NCBI GenBank assembly: GCA_034359265.1
Contig: CP136897.1
Location: forward strand, 26,592,001-26,656,000
Length of the DNA: 64,000 bases
Reading direction: 5' to 3'
Origin: Canna indica
Taxonomy: Eukaryota > Streptophyta > Magnoliopsida > Zingiberales > Cannaceae
Positions 35,673-46,192 of this stretch are shown here, in pieces. Position 1 is the stretch's first letter, and every line of letters begins with the position of its first letter. The position numbers and the translations under genes are program-made. The notes beneath the pieces were generated by a model. The model had not been told where the DNA came from. It made no database searches and worked only from the letters and a program-made list of their open reading frames with translations.

Positions 35673-36863
35673 TGTTGCTTGAAATCCCACACTAGAAGGG
35701 GGGTTGAATAGTGTGTGTCCTTTTTCTATTTAATCAATTTCCCATTTTGCTTCATTTCAACTTCTATCAAATGCATATATAACTTAATGATGTTTGTTAT
35801 CAAATATCAAGCACAACGATAAGTAAATAATCAAGGCAATGCTAACACGATGAAATATAGTGGTTCGACCAACCGCCTACTCCACTACCTTGGCTCCTCA
35901 CCAAGGATTTCTAACTAACTACTTTATAGAACTTGTGTTTCCTTTTGAATACAACTGAGGACACAATTCTCACCTCTTTGAGAATTCCTCAAACCTATTC
36001 ATCTAGGCAAAACACAAATCTACAAAGCCTACCCATAAGTGTTTCTCTAGCACACCAAGCAAGCTATTATAGGTGAAAACAATTTTAAAACAACTCTTCA
36101 AATACAATGAAAAAGTGCTAAGATTTGAAAGAAGAACCAATGCTCTTTTCCCAAGCCTTCAAGCCTCCAACTTGCCCAGTAGATGAACTTGAATCGCAGC
36201 AGAGTTGAGGAAGAATGGGCGCTTGAAGAAGAATGTTGATTGAAGAACCGGGCGCAGCAATCAATCGTTGAGAAGGCTCAAATCACTCCTTTTAATGCTC
36301 AATGTTGTTCCTAAGAAGTCTTAAAGGAATTAGGTGAGGGGTATTTATAACCCCTCAGCCGAACGGGCTATTCAACGGGCGGAAAACTAGCCGTTTTCGT
36401 CGTTCGGTCGCTTGTCGGTCGATCGTCGGTCGATCGACCAATCGACCGCTGCTTTAGTCGCGCTGTTCGGTCGATCGACGGGTCGACCGAATGAGTCGCG
36501 AGTTCAGTGATCCGCAATTCAGTCGATCGATCGGTCGACCAAAGCACCTTCTGCCAATTTTTGGCATTGGTCGGTCGACCGATGTAGCCCTCTGCCATTT
36601 TTTCACCATCTTCAGTCGACAGATAGGTCAGCCGAGTGGCTACTGTCATTTTGTGGCATCATTCGGTTGACCGACTGGTCGACCGAAAAGGCTACTGCCA
36701 ACTTTTCTGCCTTGTTCGGCCGACCGAACTCAGGCTAAGGCTGATTTTTTCTTTATATTTGTTACATGCTTTTTCATAGGTTTAGTTACCAAGTTCTAAC
36801 TTGGATAACTTTATAATTAGGCTTGGGATAAGATCGTCCTAGGGGTATATTACAAAATATCTA
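35673..36863 (-). mobile_element. Copia B 5' LTR, main part
   Basis: Corresponds to 29011 through about 30210 of the other LTR. It is cut at ATCTA by the gypsy element; the remaining 201 bases are at 50876-51076. TATA-like box at 36342-36349 (minus strand) with the palindrome array at 36405-36725. Confidence 0.9.
36405..36725. promoter_or_regulatory. GTCGAC palindrome array, Copia B 5' LTR
   Basis: Units such as CGGTCGACCGATG, TCGGTCGATCGACC and TGACCGACTGGTCGACCG repeat over 320 bases upstream of the LTR TATA-like box. This copy is in the functional promoter position of the element. Confidence 0.55.
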
Positions 36864-39417
36864 TGTCACACCCCAACTGAGGGTAGTGTGACCGGCCAAG
36901 GCCTACATCCTACCCTGTAGCCAACTGTTTACACTTACATAAAGAAACCAGAACATGTCGACAAAAGAAAATCTCAACACAAACTTTATTAAAAGTTTTC
37001 AAAGTTCACAATTTTATGTTTTCAAATCAAAGAAGAAAACCAACATCAGAACAACTGAACGTCTCAAGAATCAAAGTTTTACAAACTTTTCCAAAAATCA
37101 ACTGCCAGGGCAAAAAAGTAAACAACTACTAGAACCATTGGACTATGACTCATGGACGCCGCTACGAGATATGACACCACCTCCCACCCACCAGCTGCAC
37201 CATGTCGACGGGTCACAATCACTGCTCATGCTCTGCAAAAATAAGGAAACAAACTGTGAGTCCACTTGGGACTCAGTGAGCGATTCTAGCGAACCTCCAC
37301 ATAATCCTTAGTTATTCATGCATGACATATAAGGCAACATAATGTATATTCAGGGAGGTAAGCTACTTTTAATGTGACTACTAACCCCATGGGTCATTCT
37401 GTATAAACCGAATATGTGAAAATTTGTCATCTCGGCCTATCAGACCTCCGGCATCCAGCCCCTTGGGCCTACTTATGGTAATAAAATTCCCGGCTACAAC
37501 CGGCCCTACCATACAAGGTAGAATCAAACTGGCCGTCAGCCACATCATATCAAGATGTAAACAAGCAATCCCGGGCCATCGACTAGGATGGTCCACTAGT
37601 CTCCGGATATCGTCTGGAATAAGGATAGCTAGTCCCACCCAACTGGGGTCTGGCACCTAGCGGACCCGCTGGCACACCTCAAGACTCAAACACTAGTCGA
37701 GCTAAGCATTGGTCATTTTCGACCTCCACGCTTCTCGGCGGACCATCTCAAGCACATCACATAATCAATGTCCGAGGGTTTCCTTATATATCTTTCGGGT
37801 CATTGCCCGTATCTGACCCTAATCTAGCCTACAGGGTCAACAAATTAATGTTTCCCTTTCAAAATATTTATGCCTAAGAGTTCTAGGTTTCCAAACTATT
37901 TACTTGAAGTCCTAGAAGTTATATCATCTCCTAGCTAAGTTTCCGTATATGCTGAGCATCACGCAATGTCCTACATGTTATCTAACATTATACACTACCT
38001 TGGGTGAGCAATTCCATGTACCGACCTTGGAATTCCGCCCATGAACATTTTAGGACAGCATGTGTAATCTAAAGAAAAGTAAGCATACTTTAAAACATCT
38101 ACTATATATAGCCACAACATTCATACATAACAACTATACACTACCTTTAGAATTAAGCTCAATAAGAAACAATTTATCTAGCATGGCAAGGTAGCAATGA
38201 ATTCAATAATGCATGAGATACTAAGCATGGTAAAAAAATACATCATTTTAAAATTTAAAGATTGAATGAGCTAAGGATGGTCATTAAGCTAGCATTCCTA
38301 CAATCTCATAAATCAATAAATTTACTTACTATGGTTGGTGTTCTTCCTAAGTATCATCATGCCTCTATAGTTTTAACATTCTAACCATGGAAGTTTTCAT
38401 CTAAAGCTCACCCTTTCCCTCCCCCTAGGCTTGGCCAAGCCTTGAGCACGGTGAACCTTGCTCGGCCATGCCTCTTAAGGTAGAAAAGGGAAAAAAGAAT
38501 TTAGCTAGGACCCTAACTCTTCGTCTCCAATATATCTTAAATTCATGTGGACTGATTTACCCCTTCTCCTACCCTTGGCCAAACCCTTCTCATGAGGTTT
38601 AGGGTTCATTAGGCCACACCTAGGGGTTCTAGGAAAGACAAACTATTTAACACGTGAAATCGACGACGGAGAATGCTCTAATGAAAGATTTATGATCATC
38701 TAAGGGATGTACTTCCGTGAAGGGGATTGGGGAAAATTTTGGCATGACCTATCCCCTTTCCCCATGATTCAGCAGCCCTAGATTGGAGAAAATGACGAGA
38801 AAACAAAACGATCCGACAAGTATTGATACAAGAATCATGTATATACAACTACGGAAACTCGATTCGTCGAAAAATCATGAGAAAATATGATCCTATCACC
38901 ACTAAGGGTTCGGCTACCCGCCTCCCCCATTTCTTCAAATCCAACCACTCAATTTGATTGAGGAGGATGAAAGATCGGATGATGACAACTTTGAATTTTT
39001 TCGGCAACGGAGCGAAATCCTGGATCGACCAAAATCCCCCTCCTCCTTGCTTCTTCTCCCCTCTCTCCTAGGCGCTGCCTTGTGCGACTCAAAGATGAGT
39101 CACACAGAACAAGGATGAGGGGTTTTAATCCCTCATCAAACCTTCCTTAATGGACCTAGACTCTTAATCATGACTCAACTAAACCTGAGCTCGACTTGGG
39201 TTCCGACTCTTCCCGCAACACGAGTCAAGTTAAACTCGATTAAAGTATAAATGCATAAAAGGAAAGAGTCATTTGCCCAATTTAATTGCATACATCATTA
39301 GTTGAGTCATACCTTTTCACTCGAGCCGATCCTGAGGCTCGACTCGACTATCCCCGGGTCCGGTGCGCTGCACCAAAATAGATTTTTATATTAGAAAAAA
39401 ATTTCCCGAGTCTTACA
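36864..39417 (-). mobile_element. Gypsy 3' LTR, 2554 bp
   Basis: On the minus strand, TGTAAGACTCGGG at 39417 to GGGGTGTGACA at 36864. It is a homologue of the solo LTR at 26275-28838, and its first 956 bases match 49920-50875. Confidence 0.9.
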
Positions 39418-39435
39418 ACCTTCCCCTCCTCAAGG
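39418..39435 (-). other. Gypsy polypurine tract
   Basis: CCTTGAGGAGGGGAAGGT on the minus strand directly before the LTR's TGTAAGACTC. Confirms which LTR is the 3' one. Confidence 0.85.
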
Positions 39436-39442
39436 GAAATTA

Positions 39443-40913
39443 TGTTAGCTGAAGGTTTCTTCCTTCATGCTTTATTCTCCTCATGATTATTTTGATGATA
39501 ACAAACCTATTTACCAAGTGCTTGAAGTATGAAAATCGTAGGATCGATGAAAGATACGTCAAGCCTTACGTCTCTCGATTAATCTCCAAAATAGATCAAT
39601 GCGTGCATCAAAAATGTTTTGGATAGCATGGAGAATCCTTTAATGTTAAAGCAAGATGAAGAACGAAGCCAAGAAAACAAGCACGAAATGAGAAAGCCAA
39701 GATAAAATTTTCTAGCTATGGTTCGATCAACCAGACAGTCGACCGAATGGTGTTAAGTAGTGGCAGCAACTAATTCGATCGACCGGTCGGTCGATCGAAT
39801 GATGCACAAAAGAGGCAGTAGCCATATGATCGACCTGTCAGTCGACCAAAATTCGTGAAGAATTCACAGAAGGGCTGCGCCGGTCGATCGACCGGAGCCA
39901 AAATGTGGCAGAATGCTCATCGGTCGACCGGATGGCAAATCGCGAGTTGCGCAATTTTGGCATCACTGATTCGGTCGATCGATTTGTCGACCGAATTCGG
40001 GATCGCCAATCTCGCGATAGTCGGTCGACCCGTCGGTCGACCCGTTGGTCGACCGAATGGCGCGTAAATCTCCCAAAAGTTGGGCGGTCGATCGGTCGAT
40101 CGACCGGGCATCTGTGACGATAAAAATTATGCCCGTTGACGCCCTGTTTCAGCTGAGGATTATAAATACCTCTTCTAACCTCTTTTATCGATTCCTCTCA
40201 GATTTTTTGGATGCAAGAAACCTTCAAAGAGTGATTCCATAACATCCTCCAAGATTCAACGCGTCAACATTCATTAGCCTAACGCTTGATCCCTTGCTGT
40301 CAAAAGAGCTCTCCTTCAAAGGGTTCAACAAGTCAGTTAGGCGTGAAAAGAAGATGTGTTTAAGTGTGATAAGCTATCATTCCTCTTCTTGTAATAATTT
40401 TTGTTTTAATTTGTTCTTCATCTCATTGTATTTGAATTGTAGGAAGACCTAGTGTTAGGTTTTGGATTTAAGTGGTGTGTAAAGCCACTTGTGTAAACAT
40501 AGTTTACTCGGTTAGTTCTAGTTGTGTCCCTTAGGGTTGAGGTGGAAGAGTGCTCTCGATAAGAAGGCGGAGACTTCCGGGTGTGGAAGTGCCTTAGGTT
40601 GAGAGTGAGACTCTTCGAGTCAAAGTCCTCTGTGAAAGCGAAACTAATTAATCTAGTAAAATTTAGTTTGGAAATCCTAAGCGGGGTGATTAGGTAGTGG
40701 AGTAGACATTAGGGCCGAACTATTATAAATCTCAGTGTTGGCATTGTTAAATTTTGTTTGTGCTTGATTGGTTTATTTTTGCTTCTGCATCTTATCGAGA
40801 AATTGTGATTTGCCTAAATAATTTAAGAAACTTCTAAAACCGAAATAGGCAAATAGAATTAGATAACACACTGTTCACCCCCCCCCCTCTCTTGTGTGCC
40901 ATTTTATATAATA
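39443..40913 (+). mobile_element. Copia C 5' LTR
   Basis: 1471 bp. Contains the palindrome array (39720-40110), TATA-like TATAAATACC at 40161-40170, and a C-run with GTGCCATTTTATA near the end. Paired with 46193-47668, from which it differs by scattered substitutions and by indels in the palindrome array. Confidence 0.9.
39720..40110. promoter_or_regulatory. GTCGAC palindrome array upstream of TATA, Copia C 5' LTR
   Basis: Repeated GGTCGATCGACC, CGGTCGACCG and TCGATCGACCGG units over about 390 bases, ending 50 bases before TATAAATACC. The open frames across it read as Arg/Ser/Thr/Asp repeats of the palindrome and are not genes. Confidence 0.6.
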
Positions 40914-40915
40914 AT

Positions 40916-40927
40916 TGGTATCAGAGC
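40916..40927 (+). other. Copia C primer-binding site (initiator tRNA-Met)
   Basis: TGGTATCAGAGC, two bases after the LTR end. Confidence 0.95.
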
Positions 40928-40980
40928 GGGTTGTAGTTTGAGATTTCACCATCTCGTCTACATCTAGTCTCGATCCAAAA

Positions 40981-42294
40981 ATGGCACTAGAGTTGGCATC
41001 GTCTATACCACCTAGGTTTGATGAGTCAAACTTTGGTCTTTGGAAAGGAAGAATGTATACATTCTTAAAAACTCAAGGTATAGGTGTGTTTAATATGTTA
41101 AAGTCAAAATACATAGAACCTAAGGAAAATATGGATGCATGGACCCAAGAACAAATTAACAGATTTGAGTTAAATGCTAAGGCAACAAATTGCATATATT
41201 GTTCTTTGGAAAATAACACTCTTGAAAAAGTCTTGCATTGTACTTCGGCATATGATATTTGGGCAACTTTGAACATGCTTTATGATTATGCTAAAACTGA
41301 AGAACTTGTTACTCTAAATAAAGGAGACGATGACAATTGTCATACTCCTATATCTAATGAAGTTCTTGAAGCTAATGGTGTATCTAGCCAAAGAAGTACA
41401 AAGAATCGAAAGAGAAAGGTGATATGTCACCTATGCAATGAGAAAGGGCATGTGAAGAAGAATTGCCCTAGTATGAAGAACAAGGCAAAACGGAGGTCAA
41501 ATGCTTCCACTCACTCGCATGCATCAAGTGAAGCATCCTCACACCATGATCACCAAGCTAACATCATGAACGTTGATGAGGAGGTATGCTCTTCTTCTAG
41601 TCATGATGATCATAATTATAGATCTAATTCATCTAGTTCCTCGGATCTTCTTTATGATGAATTATTAGACGAATGTAAAATTATGTATACCTTGATGGTT
41701 AAAAAGGATAAAGAAAACAAAAAATTAAAGAAGGAAAACTTGACTCTTAGCTCTCATTTATATGATACTAAACTAGAAAATGAGAAGCTAAAACTTAGTG
41801 TCTCTAATCCATGCCATGATGTTTTAAGTATTGACACTAAGGAATTGAAAAACAAAAATGACATGTTAAAGAATGAAAATAATATGTTGAAAACTCAATT
41901 GCATGCTTTGCATAAATCTATGAATGATTTGAAGAATGAAATGTTGATCTTGAATAGAAAAGTTAATAATTCTTTTCTTAATTCAAAAATTCAAAATGTC
42001 TCATTCAGGAAACCTCAGAAGAAAAATGTTTCCTTTAAAAATGTTCATGCTCATCATAAGCATCCTAACATTATGCCTCGTGTCCATAAGAAAAATGAAA
42101 AGAAAAGATTTAATGGATATTATTTTTGTTGTGGTACATATGGTCATGCAATTTATGATTGTGCCTTTAAAATGAACCCTAGTGTTGTTAAGACACTTTG
42201 GGTACCTAAGACCACTAACCCCCAAGGACCCAAAGTCATTTGGGTACCAAAAATCTCATCTTTTTTTGTAGGGGGAACTACCACACAAGGGTAA
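40981..42294 (+). CDS. gag: Gag protein of Copia C, intact
   Basis: 437 codons starting 53 bases after the primer site. Residues 1-110 match the N-terminal part of copia gag (DESNFGLWKGRMYTFLKTQG; AKATNCIYCSL; SAYDIWATL). The usual central capsid block is shortened: text jumps to an acidic linker at about 112-125. A CX2CX4HX4C zinc knuckle lies at 149-162 (CHLCNEKGHVKKNC). A Lys/Asn/Leu-rich coiled coil spans about 235-330. A second finger (CCGTYGHAIYDC) has lost its first cysteine, and the C-terminus carries WVPKTTNPQGPKVIWVPK. Gag would form particles and bind RNA. It is uninterrupted although the rest of the element is decayed, and no pol follows. Confidence 0.85.
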   Translation: MALELASSIPPRFDESNFGLWKGRMYTFLKTQGIGVFNMLKSKYIEPKENMDAWTQEQINRFELNAKATNCIYCSLENNTLEKVLHCTSAYDIWATLNMLYDYAKTEELVTLNKGDDDNCHTPISNEVLEANGVSSQRSTKNRKRKVICHLCNEKGHVKKNCPSMKNKAKRRSNASTHSHASSEASSHHDHQANIMNVDEEVCSSSSHDDHNYRSNSSSSSDLLYDELLDECKIMYTLMVKKDKENKKLKKENLTLSSHLYDTKLENEKLKLSVSNPCHDVLSIDTKELKNKNDMLKNENNMLKTQLHALHKSMNDLKNEMLILNRKVNNSFLNSKIQNVSFRKPQKKNVSFKNVHAHHKHPNIMPRVHKKNEKKRFNGYYFCCGTYGHAIYDCAFKMNPSVVKTLWVPKTTNPQGPKVIWVPKISSFFVGGTTTQG

Positions 42295-43952
42295 ACAAAA
42301 ATGGAATATTAAAGTTGACCTTAGATCAAAATGAGAAATCTCCAAGAGCTTGCAACTTCAAATCATCATGATGCCTAAGTATGGGAATTGGCATCTAGGT
42401 ATACTTTGTATCATGACCATACTTTGGTCTCCTTTATTTTAGTTGGAGTTGTGATACTTGTTTAATTTGAGTTATTTTCCCCGCTCTTGTTAAGAGTCCT
42501 TTTGAAAATGTCTTTTATTTTTGTTGATTTCTCGGTCTCCTCGGAGACCTATGTACTCTGTAATGGGCTCATGCGACCTTGCAGTTTTAAATTGTAGGCT
42601 TATTGTGGCCTTTCGGTTTTCAACCAATATGAAGGGTTGGAGATCTTATGTTTCAAAATTTCATATGTTGAGATCTCTCGATTCGTTTTGGTTTCATGAC
42701 GATTTTATTTGAAATAAATTTTTTAACTATCTAGCTTAGGTTGAAATTCTCAAATGAAGATTTTTTTTCACCTTGCTATTTAGTACGATAACTTGCTAGT
42801 AGATATGGTTTGATTACTATTAATGAAGTATACTTGCAAGTTATTGTAAATGGAAGGCTACTATGAAGAAAATGAAAAAGGAAATGAAAAGTTTGGAAAA
42901 TTCTCAAGAATGAGGTATGAGTTTAATTTTGCAAAAACATTTGTAAAATAATTGATTATTCATGTATAATGATGTCTCTATACTCATGATTATCTTTGCA
43001 TGATAAATATATGAAAGTTCATGAGTAGGTAAAACTTTGATAACTTAGGCAATTTCAAAATATCTTGGTTGGATGAAATTTTCTCTAGGTTAGAATTCTC
43101 ATTAGAGACCTAATTTTTTTTATGGTTGGCAAACATGTTTAAAATACACATATCACATGAGTCTAGACATTTAAACTTGAAAATTCATGTCTAGATAACC
43201 AATGTGATGACTAGATTACTTTATGAAACTCAAAATTGAAAATGCTTGACCTAAGTCAACAATTTGACTTAGAAATCTCTGTTTAAGTTTAAATTCTTAC
43301 AAATATATTTAGATACACTCATGTTAAATGTCCAAGTGCCTAAGCTAGAGAAAACATGAGTAGATAGCTAAATTTGATACTTAGCACTTTTATGGTTTCA
43401 AGGATACTTTGAATGAAACCGTGCTAAGTTCATATCTCGATTAAACGACATTAGTTTCACTCCAAACTTGACAAACAAGTTTTAAATGATTATATCTTGA
43501 TATCTAAAAAGTTTGAACAAAATCTGAAATCGGTGGATAAATGACTTATATTTACAAAAATGCCATTGAGATCTTGTAGAATTTCTAGAAAATTGAAGGG
43601 ATATCCTTTTTGAGTGATTCTTGATTTTCTGGAATCCTCAGAAAGTCTAATTCATGTAAAAAAAATTCATAAAATTTAAATGCTCACACCCTCTCAAAAA
43701 GAATTTTTTTAAGGGATAAAAACCTAGCGCAGATCGAGCGGTCAATCGGCCTGCGACCGCCCGGTTGACCGGCGGGCGGAAATCGATCTGGATCGCCCAT
43801 TTCTTCGACCAGATTCAATCCTAGTCGTTCAAACCTAATGTTTAAGCCCGAAATTAGGGCTTCCTTGCCCATTCAATCGGCTGCCCCAACCTAAGACCTC
43901 TCCTCTCATCTTCTAGGGTTTCTACCTCCTCTCCAAGACTTCTCTCCAAGGT
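42295..43952 (+). other. Copia C interior, non-coding, possible leader exon
   Basis: AT-rich, no pol domain recognised in any frame. 43735-43800 carries another GC-rich GTTGACC/GGTCAAT patch. 43900-43952 is a pyrimidine-rich stretch ending CTCTCCAAG/GTAAAA, a plausible splice donor for the accessory gene at 44557. Confidence 0.4.
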
Positions 43953-44556
43953 AAAAAGCTTTTCTTTATCCATCATTCATGAGGTTATTCTCAAAAACAT
44001 GATTTCTTCATCTCTTACTCTCTCAATGTGTCTTGATTCATACATAAAAATGTGATTCATGCTTACTTTACTTGGATGATAATTTCTCTTTGGCATGTTT
44101 ACTCCAAAAACGAGTTTCTTTTCTTAACAAAAATCAATATCTCATGTATTCTTCAAATGATTCAACATTTACTTTTTCAAAAAAATTTGTTGTGGTCAAA
44201 AATTGTTAGTCAAGAATTCTCTTGTTTTCTTTCATGAGTTTTTCTCAACTTTAACTTTGGCCTTCTTAAAAGAATTTTGTTTTGGTCAAAAAGAAAAATG
44301 TTTCTTATTCTCTTCTAGCTAAAACAATTTTTTTTGTATGATCTTTTCATTTATGGATCATTTTGTTTAATCTTTTTTTTAAAAAAAAATTTATGTTTAT
44401 TCTTTATCTTGAAATATAATAAGAAAATCTTTTTGTTCTTGCATGAATCTATGCCGATCTTTAAATATATTTTTTTGCCTTCTTTTATATGCGTTAAAAG
44501 CATGCATCTCTCATCTAAAACTAATCATCTACATCATCCTCAAAATAATCTTGCAG

Positions 44557-45764
44557 AATGGCACTCAAGACTAAACTCTCAACCTTACCCGATAACCTAT
44601 TGACCTCTTTAGGCAAGAAACAAGCTGCTAAGTTTGTAGATAGAGTCATCCTGCAGACACGTCCAATCAATCTAGGTGATTTAGAATAATTCGATATTAG
44701 AGGCAAACTTGTTAGCATGGGATGGGTAGAATTTCTAGAAAAACAAGTACATGTATGCCTCATCCTGATAAAAGCCTTTTTCTCCAACCTGGTGATAGAA
44801 AAGGCAAGGTATGGTGATGACTTAATTCTTCGGTCTGAAATCCTAGGAAAAATCCATAGTAATCACCAAATCCCACATTAAAGATGAATTTGGGTTTCCT
44901 CTAGTAGGAAGATCAATTTATAAGATGTCCCCACACCGTTTTCATGAGGATTTTCCTCCTCATGAAGTTGTGTCAACTATTTGTCCTGAGGGTTATCAGG
45001 GAATGATCCCTACCCAAAACATCAAACTGTCCACCACTACCAGGATCATGCATCTCATCATTTCGTATAATATCCTTCCTAGAGTAGGTCATTATGATGA
45101 GGTCACCACTATGAGTTCTAGGGTACTTTTCTTTGCCATGTCTCGCAGTGCTATAAATGCCCCTGATCTCATACTTAGGTATATAGCTGAAGTTCATGCC
45201 TCGAAAAAACAAGCCTTACCATATGTCTCAGTAATTTCTCACTTCATATATGAAGCTGGGGTAAATAGGTCTAGATTTGAAATTGAGCCCATACCCAAAC
45301 CCATAGATTCTTCCTCTCTCAACCGCATGAAGATCCTTGAAAATCAGCGCGGCAAAAGAATGTGAGGAGAACCTATGGAACAGCCTGAGCATGACACAGA
45401 GATGGAGGAAGACGAAGCTGGTGGAGGTTCAGCATCTGGCACTTCCCTTATGGGTCTGAGTGATCTGGAGCATCGCTTTGCTCAGTTCCACATCGGTCAG
45501 ATGGAATGGAACAAAAGATCATCAGAGCTCATGGACGAGTATGGCCGTTAGATTGGCAACTACGAGCGTCAGATGAACAAGTATAGTATCATGATTGGTG
45601 ACCATGGCTAGCGCATAGACGAGTATGGTCAACGTGTTGACCAGTACAGACAGCAAATAGATGAGTATGGTCGTCAAGTTGATGAAATGTATGGGAGAGT
45701 GGATGAGATGTGGCAATATTATCAGTCACATCTACCACCTCCTCCACCACCCGAGGACGACTAG
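44557..45764 (+). pseudogene. Accessory ORF of Copia C, plant transposon-protein-like
   Basis: Starts after an acceptor (CTTGCAG/A) with ATG at 44558. The first part (AAKFVDRVIL, WVEFLEKQVHV, IKAFFSNLVIE, then an S-E-ILGKIH stretch) resembles the start of the putative plant transposon protein domain (Transposase_32-like) often found in retroelements. After a frameshift near 44880 it continues EFGFPLVGRSIYKM and about 146 codons to a TGA at 45363. Beyond lie an acidic linker and a repeated DEYGRQVDEMYGRVDEM-type coiled coil (45480-45720), ending in PPPPPPEDD. Stops also occur in that tail. The role in the element is unknown; the domain match is by eye. Confidence 0.55.
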
Positions 45765-45924
45765 TCCAATTTAATGTATTGATGTTATTCATCTTATGAA
45801 CATGTATTTCACACTCAACTTTATATGTATTTGGTTGACTATGTTAAGTGATGATTAGTATTGTAAGTGTTATTTTTTCTTTTTATGTATGCTTGCTATG
45901 TTTGATATTTTTTTTGATGAATGA

Positions 45925-46192
45925 CAAAAGGGGGAGAATTAAAAAATATATGCATATCGATAGGGGGAGCACAAAATGAATACTTCATTTCAAGTACCAT
46001 GCATATAGATAGGGAGAGAATTGGAAAATATATGCATATAGATAGGGGAAGCTCTAATTGAATACACTACTTCATTTCCTTGATGCTCCCATGTATCCAT
46101 TTAACAAGTCATGCTTCATAATAATTATCGGATACATTACTTCATCTTGATATTTATCGTCAATGGTTTGTCATCATCAAAAAGGGGGAGAT
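45925..46192 (+). other. Copia C repeated polypurine tracts
   Basis: AAAAGGGGGAGA at 45930, GATAGGGGGAGC near 45960, GATAGGGAGAGA near 46010, GATAGGGGAAGC near 46043 and the terminal AAAAAGGGGGAGAT at 46179-46192. They alternate with ATATGCATAT and TTGATGAT phrases. Mirrors the cluster before the 3' LTR of Copia B. Confidence 0.7.

Noticed and set aside
39855..40242. Three overlapping open frames rich in Arg, Ser, Thr and Asp
   Set aside because: They are translations of the GTCGAC palindrome array in the LTR and appear on both strands in several frames.
45522..45792. Minus-strand open frames over the Copia C accessory gene tail
   Set aside because: They are antisense readings of the DEYGRQVDE repeat.
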